Shown: positions 11,191-22,736 of the stretch, piece after piece
Numbering within the stretch: position 1 is the first letter of the stretch
Layout: each line of letters begins with the position of its first letter
DNA from: Stachybotrys elegans
Taxonomy: Eukaryota; Ascomycota; Sordariomycetes; Hypocreales; Stachybotryaceae
Length of the DNA stretch: 64,000 nt
NCBI GenBank assembly: GCA_020746835.1
Contig: JAGPNK010000003.1
Span: 2,418,001-2,482,000, forward strand
Direction: 5' to 3'
Position numbers and translations under genes: made by a program
Notes under the pieces: generated by a model
The model's input: the letters and a program-made list of their open reading frames with translations, nothing else
Databases searched by the model: none
What the model was told of the DNA's origin: nothing

Positions 11191-13665
11191 CTACAGCAAG
11201 CCCAGCAGGTCATCGCTGTCCTTCTTTGGCTCCTGAGCACCACTGCCCTGCGCGTTCTGCAGCTGCATAGCAGCCGGCAGGGGTTGGCTCGACTGTCCAC
11301 CAAAGTTGAGTCCCTCGAATCCGTTCATCAGGTCGTTCATGCCGCTGCCGCCGGGAGCTCCAGCTCCGGCACTGCTCGCGGGGGGAGGCGCGTCAAACAT
11401 GCTCATCATATCAGCCATACCGCCTGACGAGGCACCTCCAGCCGGGCTAGCCATTCGGTCGGGCGTCGCCGATGCGCTGTTCTGCTCCTGTGAAGCGGGA
11501 GCCGCGCCGTCAAAGTCAATGTCCAGCAGGTTCTCGATGTTGCTCTGCTGCTGTCCACCAGCTGTGCCGTTGGCGGCTGCAGCCGCAACCGAGGCCGCGA
11601 TCGGGTTCTCGGCGGCGTTTTGGCGCTGCTCCTGGATGGCAGCGCGCTGGATCTCATCGGCACCGAAGCGGCCCTTGCCGACGAACGACTCCGGGGGTTT
11701 GTGGTAGACGGAAGCCAAAGTTGACAGCTCTGCCAGGAGCTGCTCAAGGAGGACGGGGCTGAGAGCTGTCATGGTGGTTGAGATGGTAGGTTTCTGCGAC
11801 AGGATGATGTTCTATCCTGGTTAGCACCCGTCGACGGCTCAATCAATGGACGAGACTCACCTTGGCCACTTCGAGATCGCCAGATAGTAGTCGCCAGTAA
11901 ACGTATGCCCTGTCGCGGATATCCGGGTTGTCGTTCTCTGCCGTAGCAGACTGCAGCACCTTCTGGACCAGTCCTTGCGTGTTGTTCGGCTTCTTCAGGA
12001 AGAGCTTGACAACAGCCGTCAAGATCTGGAGTTGGGTCTGGTATTCCGTCAGCACAGACGTCCGAAATTCCAGCACGCAGCACTCACCTGGGTAAACTCC
12101 TCCATGAATCCCTCAACGAAACCCTCCAGGATCTGGTCGGCGTTGCTGATCTTCTCGGCATACTCTCCCACGATCCAGATGAGCGATGCCCGGGCCTCGG
12201 GCTCGTCAAGCTCATCAATGTGCTCGCAGAGAGAAGGAATAACGCCCTCATAGCCAGGGTACTTGCGCAGAATATCCTTGATAACCACCACCACTTCCTG
12301 GACAACGTAGTTGACCTTGGTGGAGATGAGGTCCTGCAGAGCCTGCACGCACTTGTCGCTAGAGTTCTCAATCTTAATGGCCACCTGGCCGATGGCCTTG
12401 ACCGCCCTCCTTACGAAGTCCATGTCGACTTCCAGAGCGTACTCCTTGAGCTCGGCCAGCAGTTGCTCGTAGTTCTTCTCGTTCGCTATCCGGACCATGA
12501 TCTCAAGCTTCTGAAGCTTCACGTAGGGCGGGTCGTTATACTTGCAGAAGAAGACGCGGAGCTCCTTGCTGAGGATATCCGGCTTGGCTTGCAGAAGCAG
12601 GTCGATGTTGCGGAGAGCCACATACTGCACCTCGGGGGCCGATGCCACCAGCGTCACTATTCTGTTAGTCGTGGTTCAAAACCATGCTCGATAGGCCAGC
12701 ACGTACCAAGAGGAGGAGCCATCTTCTTAAGATACGATCGAACGAGCTCAGGGTCGATCATCCTCATGTGAATAAAGACAACCTTTACCGCGGCCAGCAC
12801 GACACTGGGGTTGACATGCTGGAACTGCGGCGCGACTCGCTCGCAGATGTGCTCAGACTCCTTCACATCGGCCGCCGCATAGTTGGCCAGGGTGGTCAGG
12901 ATCGTAACTCTGCCCCATTCCGTGCATTCGTTCAGGGCCATCAGGAGCTTCTTCAACGTCGGTGGGGTCACCACCAGAGCCCGTGTCTCAGGGGCCGTCT
13001 CGGTGATCTCGGCCAGGGCCTGCACCGAGTTGGCTACGACCATGGGGTTGGGGTCGCCGATCAGCTCCTGCAGCGACTCGAGGAAGCCGTTCTCGATGCA
13101 CATGGAAGGGTTGAGGTCGAAGAGTTTCGCCACGCAGATGGCGGCGGTCTTCCGTACGTAGGGCGACTCGTCTCGCAATGTTTTCCGGAGCGGCTCTTCC
13201 ATGTAATCCACCATCTTGTCGACTCTGATGCAGCCCATGGTGCGGATGGCGAGCGCTCTTATCAGGGGGTTCGGGTCTTCGGAGTCTTGTACAAAGGTAT
13301 TTACTGCGAGAATGCAGAGGTCGGGGTGTGATTTGGCGTAGTTCCTGGTCCCAGCATTAGCAGAGTTGGCGATCCAGCCAGCAGCCCCAGCCCGGGCAGC
13401 AAGCTGAGCACTGCGATACCGATGAGGCGACGAACATGAGGTAGAGATAGACGAGCTTCTTCTGGTCGAGATCGCCCGTGGCAATGTTCTTGAGCACGTC
13501 GGGGAACAAGGCAGACACGTCCTTGCCCAACGTCATGGCCATGATGGTCTTCTGGATCGACTCCTTGCGCTCGTAGGCATACTGGGAGACCAGACCAGCT
13601 CGCAGCTCAAACGTCTCGCCCTTCTTGGGAGGCGCAAAGGCGCCACGGATGCGGTTTACCGCCAT
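11191..13665 (-). CDS. APL2: AP-1 adaptor complex beta subunit
   Basis: Five exons on the minus strand: 13436-13665, 12707-13344, 12088-12656, 11861-12037, 11191-11811; 744 residues. Intron 1 has an unusual GTTCGT donor; the others are standard. The adaptin trunk is highly conserved ([63 protein letters not shown]-type HEAT repeats). The hinge contains a clathrin-box-like LLDIDFDG near residue 630 and the protein ends DDLLGLL. There is no C-terminal appendage domain, as is usual for fungal AP-1 beta. It forms AP-1 with gamma, mu and sigma subunits for clathrin sorting at the trans-Golgi and endosomes. Assigned to AP-1 rather than AP-2 by the [20 protein letters not shown] start. Confidence 0.92.
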
Positions 13666-14139
13666 TGTCGTGGGGGTTTGGTTTGGACAATCTCGGAGGG
13701 GCAGACAGGCAGGTAGCAGGTAGCAGTCAGGAGAGGAGGCGCGGGTCGAGTGAGGGTGGCAGGCTCGTGTCGGTGCCTCGCCGAGGATGTGTGTTCGTCA
13801 GGTGTTTCGGAATAGTGCAGCCTAGATCTTCGCCCTACTGGCTGTCGAGGCCAGATGCACGGTCTGATGCGGCTTCGTCGAGAGTGCCAAGAGTTCAATC
13901 ACCGCCGTAATAGGCCCCCTAACCTTAAATCGAGGCCCCCCAATGTCCACAGCACAGGTGGCTGGCGTTGAAGACTGTTGCCCCTTAGTCAGCCACGGTG
14001 GCGCTCACTTTATCTGGAGCTCACGCCTCACCTCTTGCGGGCAGCTTCCTCAACCAATACTGCTGTAAACCATCAAAAGCCAGCTCAACGAGCTGCTACA
14101 TCTTGGCCTACATTTTTCTCATGAATTAATCTATTGAGA
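13666..14139. promoter_or_regulatory. Bidirectional promoter AP-1 beta / microprotein gene
   Basis: 474 bp between divergent starts, with nothing coding visible. It supplies the promoter of the small spliced gene at 14140, whose ATG follows an AT-rich leader. Confidence 0.5.
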
Positions 14140-14396
14140 ATGGTAAGAAAACACAATGCATCATTCATTACATAAACACGGCTGAGTACTACAGGCCAAC
14201 TTTCCCAACCTTCGACGTCTCTTCATCGAGGCGCGCACCGAGGACGAAGAAAGGGAAATTTCCAGAAAAGCCGTAAGTCTACATTTACTGCACAAGCTTC
14301 ACTCAATAACCCATCTAGTTTTACAATGCCGTCTTATTCATGGCGTCCGTGTCTGTCTTCAGCTTGATTGCGCAGAGACTCAATGCTGGCAAATGA
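14140..14396 (+). CDS. 52-residue single-span membrane microprotein, function unknown
   Basis: Exons 14140-14142 (only the ATG), 14195-14272 and 14319-14396. Both introns are consensus: GTAAGA...ACAG, 52 nt, and GTAAGT...CTAG, 46 nt. The joined frame is 53 codons with stop. The product begins MANFPNLRRLFIEARTEDEE, continues with a charged helix (REISRKAFYN) and ends in a hydrophobic span of about 15-18 residues (AVLFMASVSVFSLIAQRL) and a short basic tail. This layout (basic/charged N part, one C-terminal span, about 50 residues) is common among small mitochondrial translocase or respiratory-complex subunits and tail-anchored proteins, but I do not recognise the family. Each exon is too short to stand out as an ORF. 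The stop lies 99 bp from the convergent CDC9 stop. Confidence 0.7.
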
Positions 14397-14495
14397 GCCG
14401 CTCAAGATGAAACGCCAGTAAACAGTTCCCAACAAGTCTTGATTGCACGTAAAACTACACATGTATAATATCGCTCCGGTCAGCTGGCGGGTATC

Positions 14496-17210
14496 TCAAT
14501 CATCATCCTCTGCGTCGGCTTCGTCTTGCTTCTGCTCCCATGTCGATGCAGCTGTTGCTTCTTGTTTCCGCCAGAGTCCAGCCAAGAATTCGCTGGTACT
14601 GGCCTCTTCGATGCTCTTGTCGTCGCGCTTCTTGAGAAATCTAGGAAATCTCATACTCAAACCGCGCTCGTCACTGACCAATCCGATCGCCGCCGTGTAT
14701 GTCGGGCTAAGGGTGATATCCGCAAACGCCATCTCCCAAACCTCCTGCGGTTCGAACCAGACATCAGGTCTGGGGCCGGAATACTCAACAAAGCTCGGTT
14801 GTTGAAGCCGTGTATTTTTCGCCTCACCGCTTTCGGCACCGTCGTCGTAGAACTCCCTGTTCGCCTTGTAGAAGGAATCTGTAAAGCCAGACATGCACTT
14901 GCACACAACTTCCAGCGAGCCGGTTTCTTCGTTTCGGACTGCCATGAGCATCGGTGACCACCACTTGGCCTTTCTCCCTTGGCCGTGCCAGGCTGCCACT
15001 GGGACGAGGTCCAAGGTATCGAAACTCGAGTTGTAGTCCTTCTTGACCTTGAGCCAAGAGTCGAGTCGTTTGTCCGGTTCGTAGGTCGCCAAGAGAGGCT
15101 TCCTTCGGCTTTTGCCTCGCTTCTCCTCTCCCTCTTCCCCATTTCCCTTGCCCTTCGCCTTTGCCTTGGCTTTAGACTTGGGTGCTGCCGGCTTATCCAA
15201 CTCCCCCGCCAGTTCATCTTCTCCTGTTCCGAGATATGGAACCGTGGTAAGGTTGTCCAAAATCTTCACCATTATTCCCTCGCATTTGCTCTCAATTGCA
15301 GATCTGAAAAACTCCAGAACAGCCTCCGAGTCAGTCGACGTGGCATCTAAGCTCTTTACCCACGTAAAGTGGTGAGGGATTTCTTGAAATAGCGACCGTA
15401 GCAACTCCCTGCGCTCCCTCAAGGGACGATCCAGCAACGGCTGGCCATTAAGAAACATGAGGTCGAACGAGAACAAACATACATCAATCGTAATGCTTCC
15501 CACGTCGACGTCCTTTCTTGCTCTGTTGGTCAGGGTCTGAAAGTTCTTGAGCTCGCCGGTCGCCCGATCCACGGCAACCACTTCACCCTCCATGATAAAG
15601 CTGCTCACCCCGTCTCCACGGATCTTGGGGACCAACTCGACCAAGTCAGGATACTTATCTGTCATGAGTTCAAGATGGCGAGAAAAGATGGATACCTTTC
15701 CATTTTCGTCGCAGTGCACCTGCGCTCTCTGTCCGTCATACTTGTATTCGCATGTGAAATCTCGTCCTTGAAGTTTCGTGAGCATCTCAGATAGATCGCG
15801 TGTGATGCTTCCAAGCATAGGTCTTAGTGGAATATGGAGAGTAAGGCCACACCGAAGTAAGAGCTCCTCTGATATCCCAATCTCCAGAAGGACTGGGATC
15901 AGGTCATTGTAGTTTGGACGCCTAGCGAAGCATGCCTTGACGGTCTCCTCAGCCCTTGCCCAGATCTCGGCCAGCTCCTCCTTCTTCAATCTTGCCAGAT
16001 CTGGGATTGACCTCAAGGGGAATTCCGCGCCTGGGGGTCTGGAGAGTAGAAACGCTCTCGACAAGGCAATGAGCATGGTTGTTTTCACTGCACCAATTCG
16101 AAGCTACACGCCGTCAGCAGGATCACGCCAGAAGAGTGAGGTGACTGACATGTTGGCACAGAGTTCTGACGATGAAGCGGCTCTCCTCGCCTCCCCTGGC
16201 ATCTTGAAGCAACTTATCAACAATTCTCTGCTTCACCTCTCCGCTTCCCTGGCCTTGCGTCGTAGCAACCTTGACTAGACTTTGATAGACACCCTTGATG
16301 GTCAGCGGCTTTGGCTTTCTCAGCATAAAACTCTGTTTCTTTTTCGCTTCGAATGCCACGTCGCCTGCGTCTCCGTACTTGTCGTAGATGGCCTTCAAGG
16401 CACGATTATCCAGACCGCAAACTCGTCGCAGAGCCTTTGAGATGGCAGATCCGCCTAGACCGAGTTCCAGGGAAATGTATGGCGGTGAAATCGAGTTTGT
16501 GGCCAACCACACCTACGCAAGTCAGGCCAGTCAAATACGCCGGACTGTCTACTTACAGCAGGAAGCAGGCTTGACGGGTCCCCTTCTATCAACACTCTCA
16601 AGCAGTTGACTAGAGTATCAACAATTTTAATGCGGCTATTAGTCCCGCTCACAAGAACGAAGCATCTTGTAAGAAGGGCATAGGAAGCGTCGCCCCCGTC
16701 TGAAGACCAATGCTCTCGCAGCTGAGCGGCGTATTTTGACGAATCAAACATCAAGGGAGACTCATCAAGGGGGGTTGCTGCAATCACGGTGTCCTCCTTC
16801 GCCCCAGATGATTGTAGATTCAGCATCTGAACGCCCTTTTCACCAGAACTTTTCGAGGGCGCAGGTCCACCAACAGGTAGTGTTTTTGTACTGTCCGCTT
16901 GCGCCGACTCAGGCTCACTTGATGAATCCACCACTTCCTTGGTAGTTGCGGTGATGCTTGTTGGGTCAGATACACCTTCGCTTTGTGGTGGAACAGAAGC
17001 TTCGAGGTCCCATTCAGCTTGGAGCTTGCGGGCTAGCTCTTCGTCCGTCATCTCTGTGGGTGCGTCGCTTGACGCGTCAACCGCTTCACCAGAAGTATTC
17101 GGGGTCTCATTTTGCTTCTGCTTTGCAAAAAAGTACTCCAGTCCCTTGACGGGCACAGGTGAAGCTTTACTGCCATGGTTCAGTTTTCGCTTCTTTGAAG
17201 GGCTAGGCAT
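14496..17210 (-). CDS. CDC9: ATP-dependent DNA ligase I
   Basis: Three exons on the minus strand: 16557-17210, 16150-16512, 14496-16103; 874 residues. A PIP-like PCNA-binding box (VKGLEYFF, about residues 21-28) sits just behind a basic N terminus (KKRKL). A disordered acidic linker follows, then the DNA-binding domain (SPPYISLELGLGGSAISKAL). The adenylation domain has the nucleotidyl-lysine motif EYKYDGQRAQVH (Lys near 460), FIMEGEVVAVD and CEGIMVKIL. The OB domain contains TYEPDKRLDSWLKVKKDY and the late motif RFPRFLKKRDDKS. It seals Okazaki fragments and repair nicks in the nucleus and possibly mitochondria. A Lys/Ala/Gly/Glu-rich insertion of about 35 residues lies between motif IV and the OB domain. 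Divergent from eIF3k. Confidence 0.94.
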
Positions 17211-17590
17211 GGCGACCAAGCCAGAATTCTCGCTCGGTATTCAGAAATAGCCGTTTTAGGGGTTCGCATGAATGAAGAAGAGCCAGAAACTGTATATCAT
17301 CAAATCGTGCTACGGAATATGAAAGACGGTAATGGGCTTGTCTGAACAGCCATCTCACTGCCGTCCGCGACGCTCCATGACGCAGCCAACGCGACACCAC
17401 GTGACACAGCTGAATCGACACCACAGTGCATGGCAAGCCCCGACAGGCAGCGCTAGCCTGTTCTGGAGCGCACACACAATCGTTCGAATTCTTCGCTCTG
17501 CCCCACCATCGCGAACCTCGTCCTTCGACCATCCCCTCCCTTTTGCTCAAGACGCCCTCCCGCGCCGCAGGCAAAAAGAAGACGATCACC
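17211..17590. promoter_or_regulatory. Bidirectional promoter CDC9 / eIF3k
   Basis: 380 bp between divergent starts, with several ACACCAC-type motifs around 17395-17425. No MluI-type ACGCGT cell-cycle box is visible here. No other gene. Confidence 0.5.
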
Positions 17591-18511
17591 ATGAACGGCG
17601 AAGACCCGCCCGAGCGGCCCGAGTACATCTCGTCCATCATCAACGGCCTCGAGCGCTACAACCCCGAAGCCGTCGGCACCCTCGAGTCCTACCTCCAGGA
17701 GCAGTGCGAGCAGAAGTACTGCGACTGCAATGCCAACCGCACGTTGCTGAAGCTGTACGTGTGTGACCCTCGTTCGCCAGAAGCGCGAATTCTTTCCTAT
17801 TTTCTGCATTTTATGATGAACCCTTTCGTCAACGTTTCCTATTACCTGACGCAACCATGTTGCACATGAAGTCAGCATATTAGCTCTATCTGATATCGCA
17901 CGATTCTTCGCATTTGCCAGCCCCTCCCGCCCCCATGCCGGCTCAAGGACTGACAAGTCGTTTCCGCTTCGCACAGGTACCAGCTCAACCCCGACAGGCT
18001 GAAGGATGAGGTCGTCACCAACATCCTGGTCAAGGCCATGACCCAGTTCCCCTCGGCACAATTCTCCCTCGCCCTGCACCTCATCAACCCCTCCAGCGCC
18101 GCCTCGGGCGAGCTCCACGAAGCCCTCAACAAGCTGCGTGCCCTCAACTCTCAGCTCGAGGGCTCCCAGTACGCCGGCTTCTGGGCCGACATCGACGGCG
18201 ATGACCTGTGCGCCGACCTCATCGCCGACATCGCCGGCTTCGAGGACCTCATCAGGCACCGCATCGTCATGCTCATCTCCCTTGCCTTCCGAGAGGTCCA
18301 GTTGTCACACCTCGAGTCCTGGCTCGGCCTCAGCACCGACGCCACGACCAAGTTCGTCACTGAGGTGTGTGGCTGGTCCGTCGACGGCGAGGGCAACGTC
18401 AAGATCCCGCCCAACCCCGATAACGAGGCTAAGAAGGCCGAGATTCGCGAGGATGTCAGCGTGGACATGTTCTCCAGGGTTCTCCGACGGTCTTGGGAGG
18501 AGACGGTGTAA
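17591..18511 (+). CDS. Translation initiation factor eIF3 subunit k
   Basis: Exons 17591-17754 and 17977-18511; the intron of 222 nt is long for this region (GTACGT / CACAG). The product is 232 residues, the usual length. Typical features are the N-terminal PEYISSIINGLERYNPEAV and LESYLQEQCEQKYCDCNANR, then LLKLYQLNPDRLKDEVV across the splice, and the CSN8/PSD8/eIF3k-type winged-helix end (AFREVQLSHLESWLGL, WSVDGEGNVKIPPNPDNEAK). eIF3k is a non-essential peripheral subunit of eIF3 that pairs with eIF3l and helps recruit mRNA to the 40S ribosome. Budding yeast lacks it, which fits a filamentous fungus. Confidence 0.92.
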
Positions 18512-18745
18512 AGGAATTCACAAGATGGGTGGCACGCGCATTATGAAGAGATATTATGATGAACCGTGATGCGGCAGGATCAGCATGATGGTACGGGGTG
18601 GGGTAAAATACTACGGCGTTCCATAGGACTGTCATTGAGCGATATCAGATCTACGTGTAAAAAAATGGCACAGATCTTGAAGGCTTTGATCACTCTTCGC
18701 TTGCTTTCCGTGAGGGGATGTACTTGATTTGAATCGGGCAAAGGT

Positions 18746-20037
18746 CTATTTCATCTTAGACAACTCTTCCCACTGGACACCAGACCATTCTTCCAGATAT
18801 CCAACCTGGCCAATCTCTGTGTGCCTGGGCGTGCAGTCCTTCTCGCACACGCCGACAATAATCGTGCCCCACTCCATGCCCTCCAGGCTCAAGTCATCAG
18901 CCTCGAGTTCCGTAATGGCATGAGGCGTGAGCTGGACCTCGAACGTTCGCCTCCCACCGCAGTTGGGGCAGCCCGGCATGGTGCTCTTGGTGAGCTTCTC
19001 GCCCACCGAATCCGTCTTGGAGTAGAGGAGCGGGGTGCCCGCGAACTCGTACCGGATCACCTGGTCCGGGTTCTGGGAGAGACGGTCCGCAAACTTCTGG
19101 AACGTGGCGTCCATGCTCGACTCAAAGGCCTCGCGGTCCAGCGCAGATGGCTCATCAGCGTCAGCGGCCTCCACGCGTGCATTTTCAGGCACCTTGGTAG
19201 ATACGGGGTCCAAGGTCTCGTATTCGGCGTCGGCGAGGTACAGAGTCGGGTAGGGCTTCGGCTGAGATGCCGCCTCGGGCCAAGGTTCGGCGGGAGGCGG
19301 CGGTTGCGCGGGCGGGACGTTCAAGGACAGGGTCTCGGCGAAGGTCTTGGGTAGAGACTTGACAGCCGTCTCGGTTTCTGTAGGTTCTGCGGGCTGTGAG
19401 GACTCCGCGGGCTTCTCCGGTTTCGGCGAGAATGGATTTGCTGGGGGAGATCCAAAAGGGTTGTTTGAGCTGGAGGAAGAGAACGGGTTGGCGTTGCTCG
19501 AGAATGGATTCGCAGATGCTCCCCCGAGAGGCTTTGCGCCAAACAGCGCCTCGCCGAGCCCAGGTCCCGCAGCATCAGGTTTCCTCTGTTCCTTTTTCTC
19601 CGCCTCCTTCGCCTCGACCTTGGGGGGCTCGTTCTGCACCTCCTTCCACACCCTCACGCTGCGCAGCGCCCGGATAGAACCCTCTTTCCGGCGACAGGTC
19701 GACCTGCGACAAGCAAAGACGTAGAGGCGCCGATCGTGGCCAGGGAAGCGCTCGGGAAGTTCCCCGTTCAGCTGCAAAAGCAGAACCATCATGCCCTTGC
19801 AGACCTTGCATCGTGCGAATGCTGCCGTCGGTGGGTTCTCCGGATCGAGCCACTCCTATAATGTTCACCAAAAGTCAGAGACAAAATTCGACAAACCCCG
19901 CCAGATTCGCATAGACTTACCGGACGACCGCCTATTCTGCTAATCGTATCCTCGTCGGCATCTTTGGAGGCATATCCAAGAAGAACGTTTGTCTCTTCAA
20001 ACTCTCCAGCTGAAGAGTCGGAATCATATGCTGCCAT
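18746..20037 (-). CDS. TSR4: Tsr4 / PDCD2-family ribosome biogenesis factor
   Basis: Exons on the minus strand 19921-20037 and 18746-19855; 65 nt intron (GTAAGT / TATAG); 408 residues. The N-terminal zinc-ribbon part reads LGYASKDADEDTISRIGGRP, then CKVCKGMMVLLLQLNGELPE and LYVFACRRSTCRRKEGSIR. A Ser/Pro/Asn-rich linker with repeated NPFSS/NPFGS units (about residues 130-185) follows. The C-terminal PDCD2 domain has FQKFADRLSQNPDQVIRYEF, MPGCPNCGGRRTFEVQL, GMEWGTIIVGVCEKDC and VGYLEEWSGVQWEE. Tsr4 is a dedicated chaperone that binds nascent ribosomal protein uS5 (Rps2) for 40S assembly. The NPF repeats are a variable fungal linker; NPF is also an EH-domain ligand, but no endocytic role is implied. 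Confidence 0.9.
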
Positions 20038-20285
20038 TGTCGCAAAATGTCTTGGTGGTTTGTTTACTAGGCATGGCGGGGCAAGAAATTTTTGGTCGTT
20101 GAACTTTTGATGCGGGGCTTGTCGATAACACCAACTACATACATACCATGGTAGGTAGTAAATCTGAACACGGGCAAATGTCTCTTTTATGTCACCATTA
20201 GTACACAAGTGGCGGATGTAGTTAGGATTCTAGATTGACTGATCCCTATTCATCAGTTAAAAGTCTATTTTTGAATGTCGTCTCT

Positions 20286-22241
20286 CTACATGTGATCGTC
20301 AGGGCCGTCCATTCCCGGTCCCGGTCCACCAGCTCTGCCCATCTGTCGAGCCTTGAGCAGCTCGTCGCAGAGCAATAGGTTGGAGGCGATGCTGGCGCTG
20401 GAAGCGATGGAGTTTCTCAGGACTCGGAAGGAGTCAAACACGCCCTCCAGCTCGGGGTCCATGGAACCACCAGTCTCCAGATCCAGACCGACAACCTGGC
20501 CGTCGTCAAACTCGTCACGCAGAGCAGCGACTGAGAGCTAGTTAGCGTCTCCATTCGTTTATGTGTAGTATGCTGGGTGACTTACGAGCATCCTGGACAT
20601 CGTGTCCAGCGTTGGCGGCCAGAGTCTTGGGGATGATCAGGAGAGCGTCGGCAAACGCCTCGATACCGAACTTAGCCTTGCCCTTGACGGTCTTGAGGTA
20701 AGCCTCGCTCTTGAGGTGACGGGAGCATGCCACCTGGAAGGCACCGGCGCCAGGAACAACGCTCTTGTCGACAATCATGTTGTATACACTCCTCAGGCCA
20801 TCTCGCACGGCGTCCGTCACTTGGGAAATGGTGTGTGCGTTGGGGCCACGGATCATGAGCGTGACGGACTTGGGGTCCTTGACGTCCTCGACAAAGGTGA
20901 ACTTCTCCTCTCCCAGAGTCTGCTCGTAGACCAGGCCTGCCCAGCCAAGAACCTCGGGGGACAGATCCTCGACGCTGTTCTGCGAGGTGCCGCCGCAGAT
21001 GAGCTGCAGACGCTCCATGTTCCTGCGCTTCGCTCGTCGGAGAGCCAGAATGCCGTTCTTTGCCAGCACGTCCAGGGACAGAGGGTCGATACCCTTCTGG
21101 TTGATAATGACGAAGCTCTTCTTGCCATCGTTTCCGCAAACCTCCTTCTTCAGCTCGACAATCTTCTTCAGCTTGGCGTCGATGAATCGGCGCTCGCTCT
21201 CGACCAGCTTCTCGCGCTGCTCGGCGCTTGAGTAGAAGAAGCCAGAGTTGATCTCGGTCTTCTCGTACTCGAGGCCGACGTTGAGGGTCAGGATGTAGCA
21301 GTTCTCAAGACGCTTGGGCATGTCAGGGTGGCGGGCACCGTGGTCGAGCGCCAGTCCGCGGATCAGCTGCGTGTCGGAGGCTGTGCGGTGCTGCATCTTC
21401 ATAATCTCCACCATGTGCAGGTCGGGCTTGGCCGGGGCCTGGTAGATGGCCAGGACGGCATCGACAATGTCAGGAGTGAGTTTGGCGGCGAGAGAAGCGT
21501 TGAGCTTGGTTGCCAAGGACGTGCGTGCCACGCTGAGGAGCAGCTCACGGTCGACCTCCTTGGGAAGTTTGAAGCCATCGAGGAACTAAACCATGTCAGT
21601 CGTTGGCACTACGCGGCAGGCATGCATGTTTTATCGGCTGGCTCACCTTCAAGGCCTCGACCTTGGCCATCTCAAAACCATCCGTGATGATACGCGGGTG
21701 CAGACCTTCGGAGATGGAGCGGTCGGCCTGCTTCAGCAGCTCACCCACCAAGAGGACGACCGAGGTGGTTCCGTCACCGCAAATGTCGTCTTGGGCGGTT
21801 GCTGCTCGTGCAATCATGACGGCAGTAGGGTTCTGAATCTGCATCTCCCTCAGGAGAACGTTTCCATCCTTGGTGAGCTTGATCTATACGCCAGCCGTTC
21901 GATTAGCTTAAGGGGGTTCGATCGAGCGGGAGGTCAGCATGTGGGTTGGGTGTAGCAGTACCTGGCCGGCGCCATCAACAAGCCTAGCAAAGCGGTCAGC
22001 GGGCAGCTCCCAGAGCGCGGGACGCTTCACTCACATCTTGATGGTGCCGCGAGGGCCGAGGTTGGACTTGAGGACATCTTGCAGACCCTCGCCCGCACTG
22101 ATGTTGACCTTGAGAGCTTCCCCCCTCCTCTGCGACAGGTTAGTCGGTGCAGGCGGTAGGGCACGGCGGGATGCGCGGGGAACAAGAGGAAGAGCATACT
22201 CGGGACTCGGCTTTGGGGTTCAGAAGCTGCGCAGCCGACAT
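20286..22241 (-). CDS. CCT6: CCT/TRiC chaperonin subunit zeta
   Basis: Six exons on the minus strand: 22200-22241, 22035-22129, 21962-21983, 21647-21883, 20586-21585, 20286-20530; 546 residues. Exon 3 is only 22 nt. Group II chaperonin signatures: [14 protein letters not shown] start, [20 protein letters not shown] across three exons, [20 protein letters not shown], the ATPase motif [33 protein letters not shown] and [16 protein letters not shown]. The zeta identity rests on MQIQNPTA, the NEGLHPR-type loop and overall similarity to Cct6. It is one of eight subunits of the cytosolic ring that folds actin and tubulin. The last intron uses CTCTCAG, the only acceptor that keeps [14 protein letters not shown] in frame. 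A CCAAT motif lies upstream at 22421-22425. Confidence 0.93.
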
Positions 22242-22736
22242 GGTGATTGTTTTGGAGGCTCGCTAAAGGATTGTGCTGCTGCGAGGCGGTTCGTTAGTAC
22301 CTAAATTCGCAAGCTCGCCAGAATCCCCCCGTCCCGCAATTGCACAAACAGCAGTGGGCTGGCACTTTTTTCTGCCTACCACGGTGAAGGCGGTGTGCGC
22401 CCGCCCGCCCCGGTAAGCAGCCAATCGTAGCGCGGGGTAGCTGGCAGCTCTGGATGAGGGTTTGGTGGGGTTCTCGGTCAAGGCTGCATTTTCATTCGCC
22501 TCCCACCAGACCTTCACTTGCTCTATCGTGTACATATACAGTCGTGAAACGCTGCCGTTGCGGTGAGGTGTGTCATAAATTGAAAGCACTCGAAGAATAC
22601 AAAGGACTACCTATTCAGTGCAGTCCTTTAGCTGAAGAGAAATCGCAAACCGGTGCCCGTGTTCCGTCCTCGACTGTCTATAGCAGCCTCACCCATCTCA
22701 TAACTCGTGTATCATTGCCGTTTCCCTTGTCATTCC
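22242..22736. promoter_or_regulatory. CCT6 upstream region and MYND-gene 3' region
   Basis: 495 bp between two minus-strand genes. It contains a GC-rich block with a CCAAT box (22421-22425) about 180 nt upstream of the CCT6 start, on the strand opposite to the gene. No coding sequence recognised. Confidence 0.45.
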
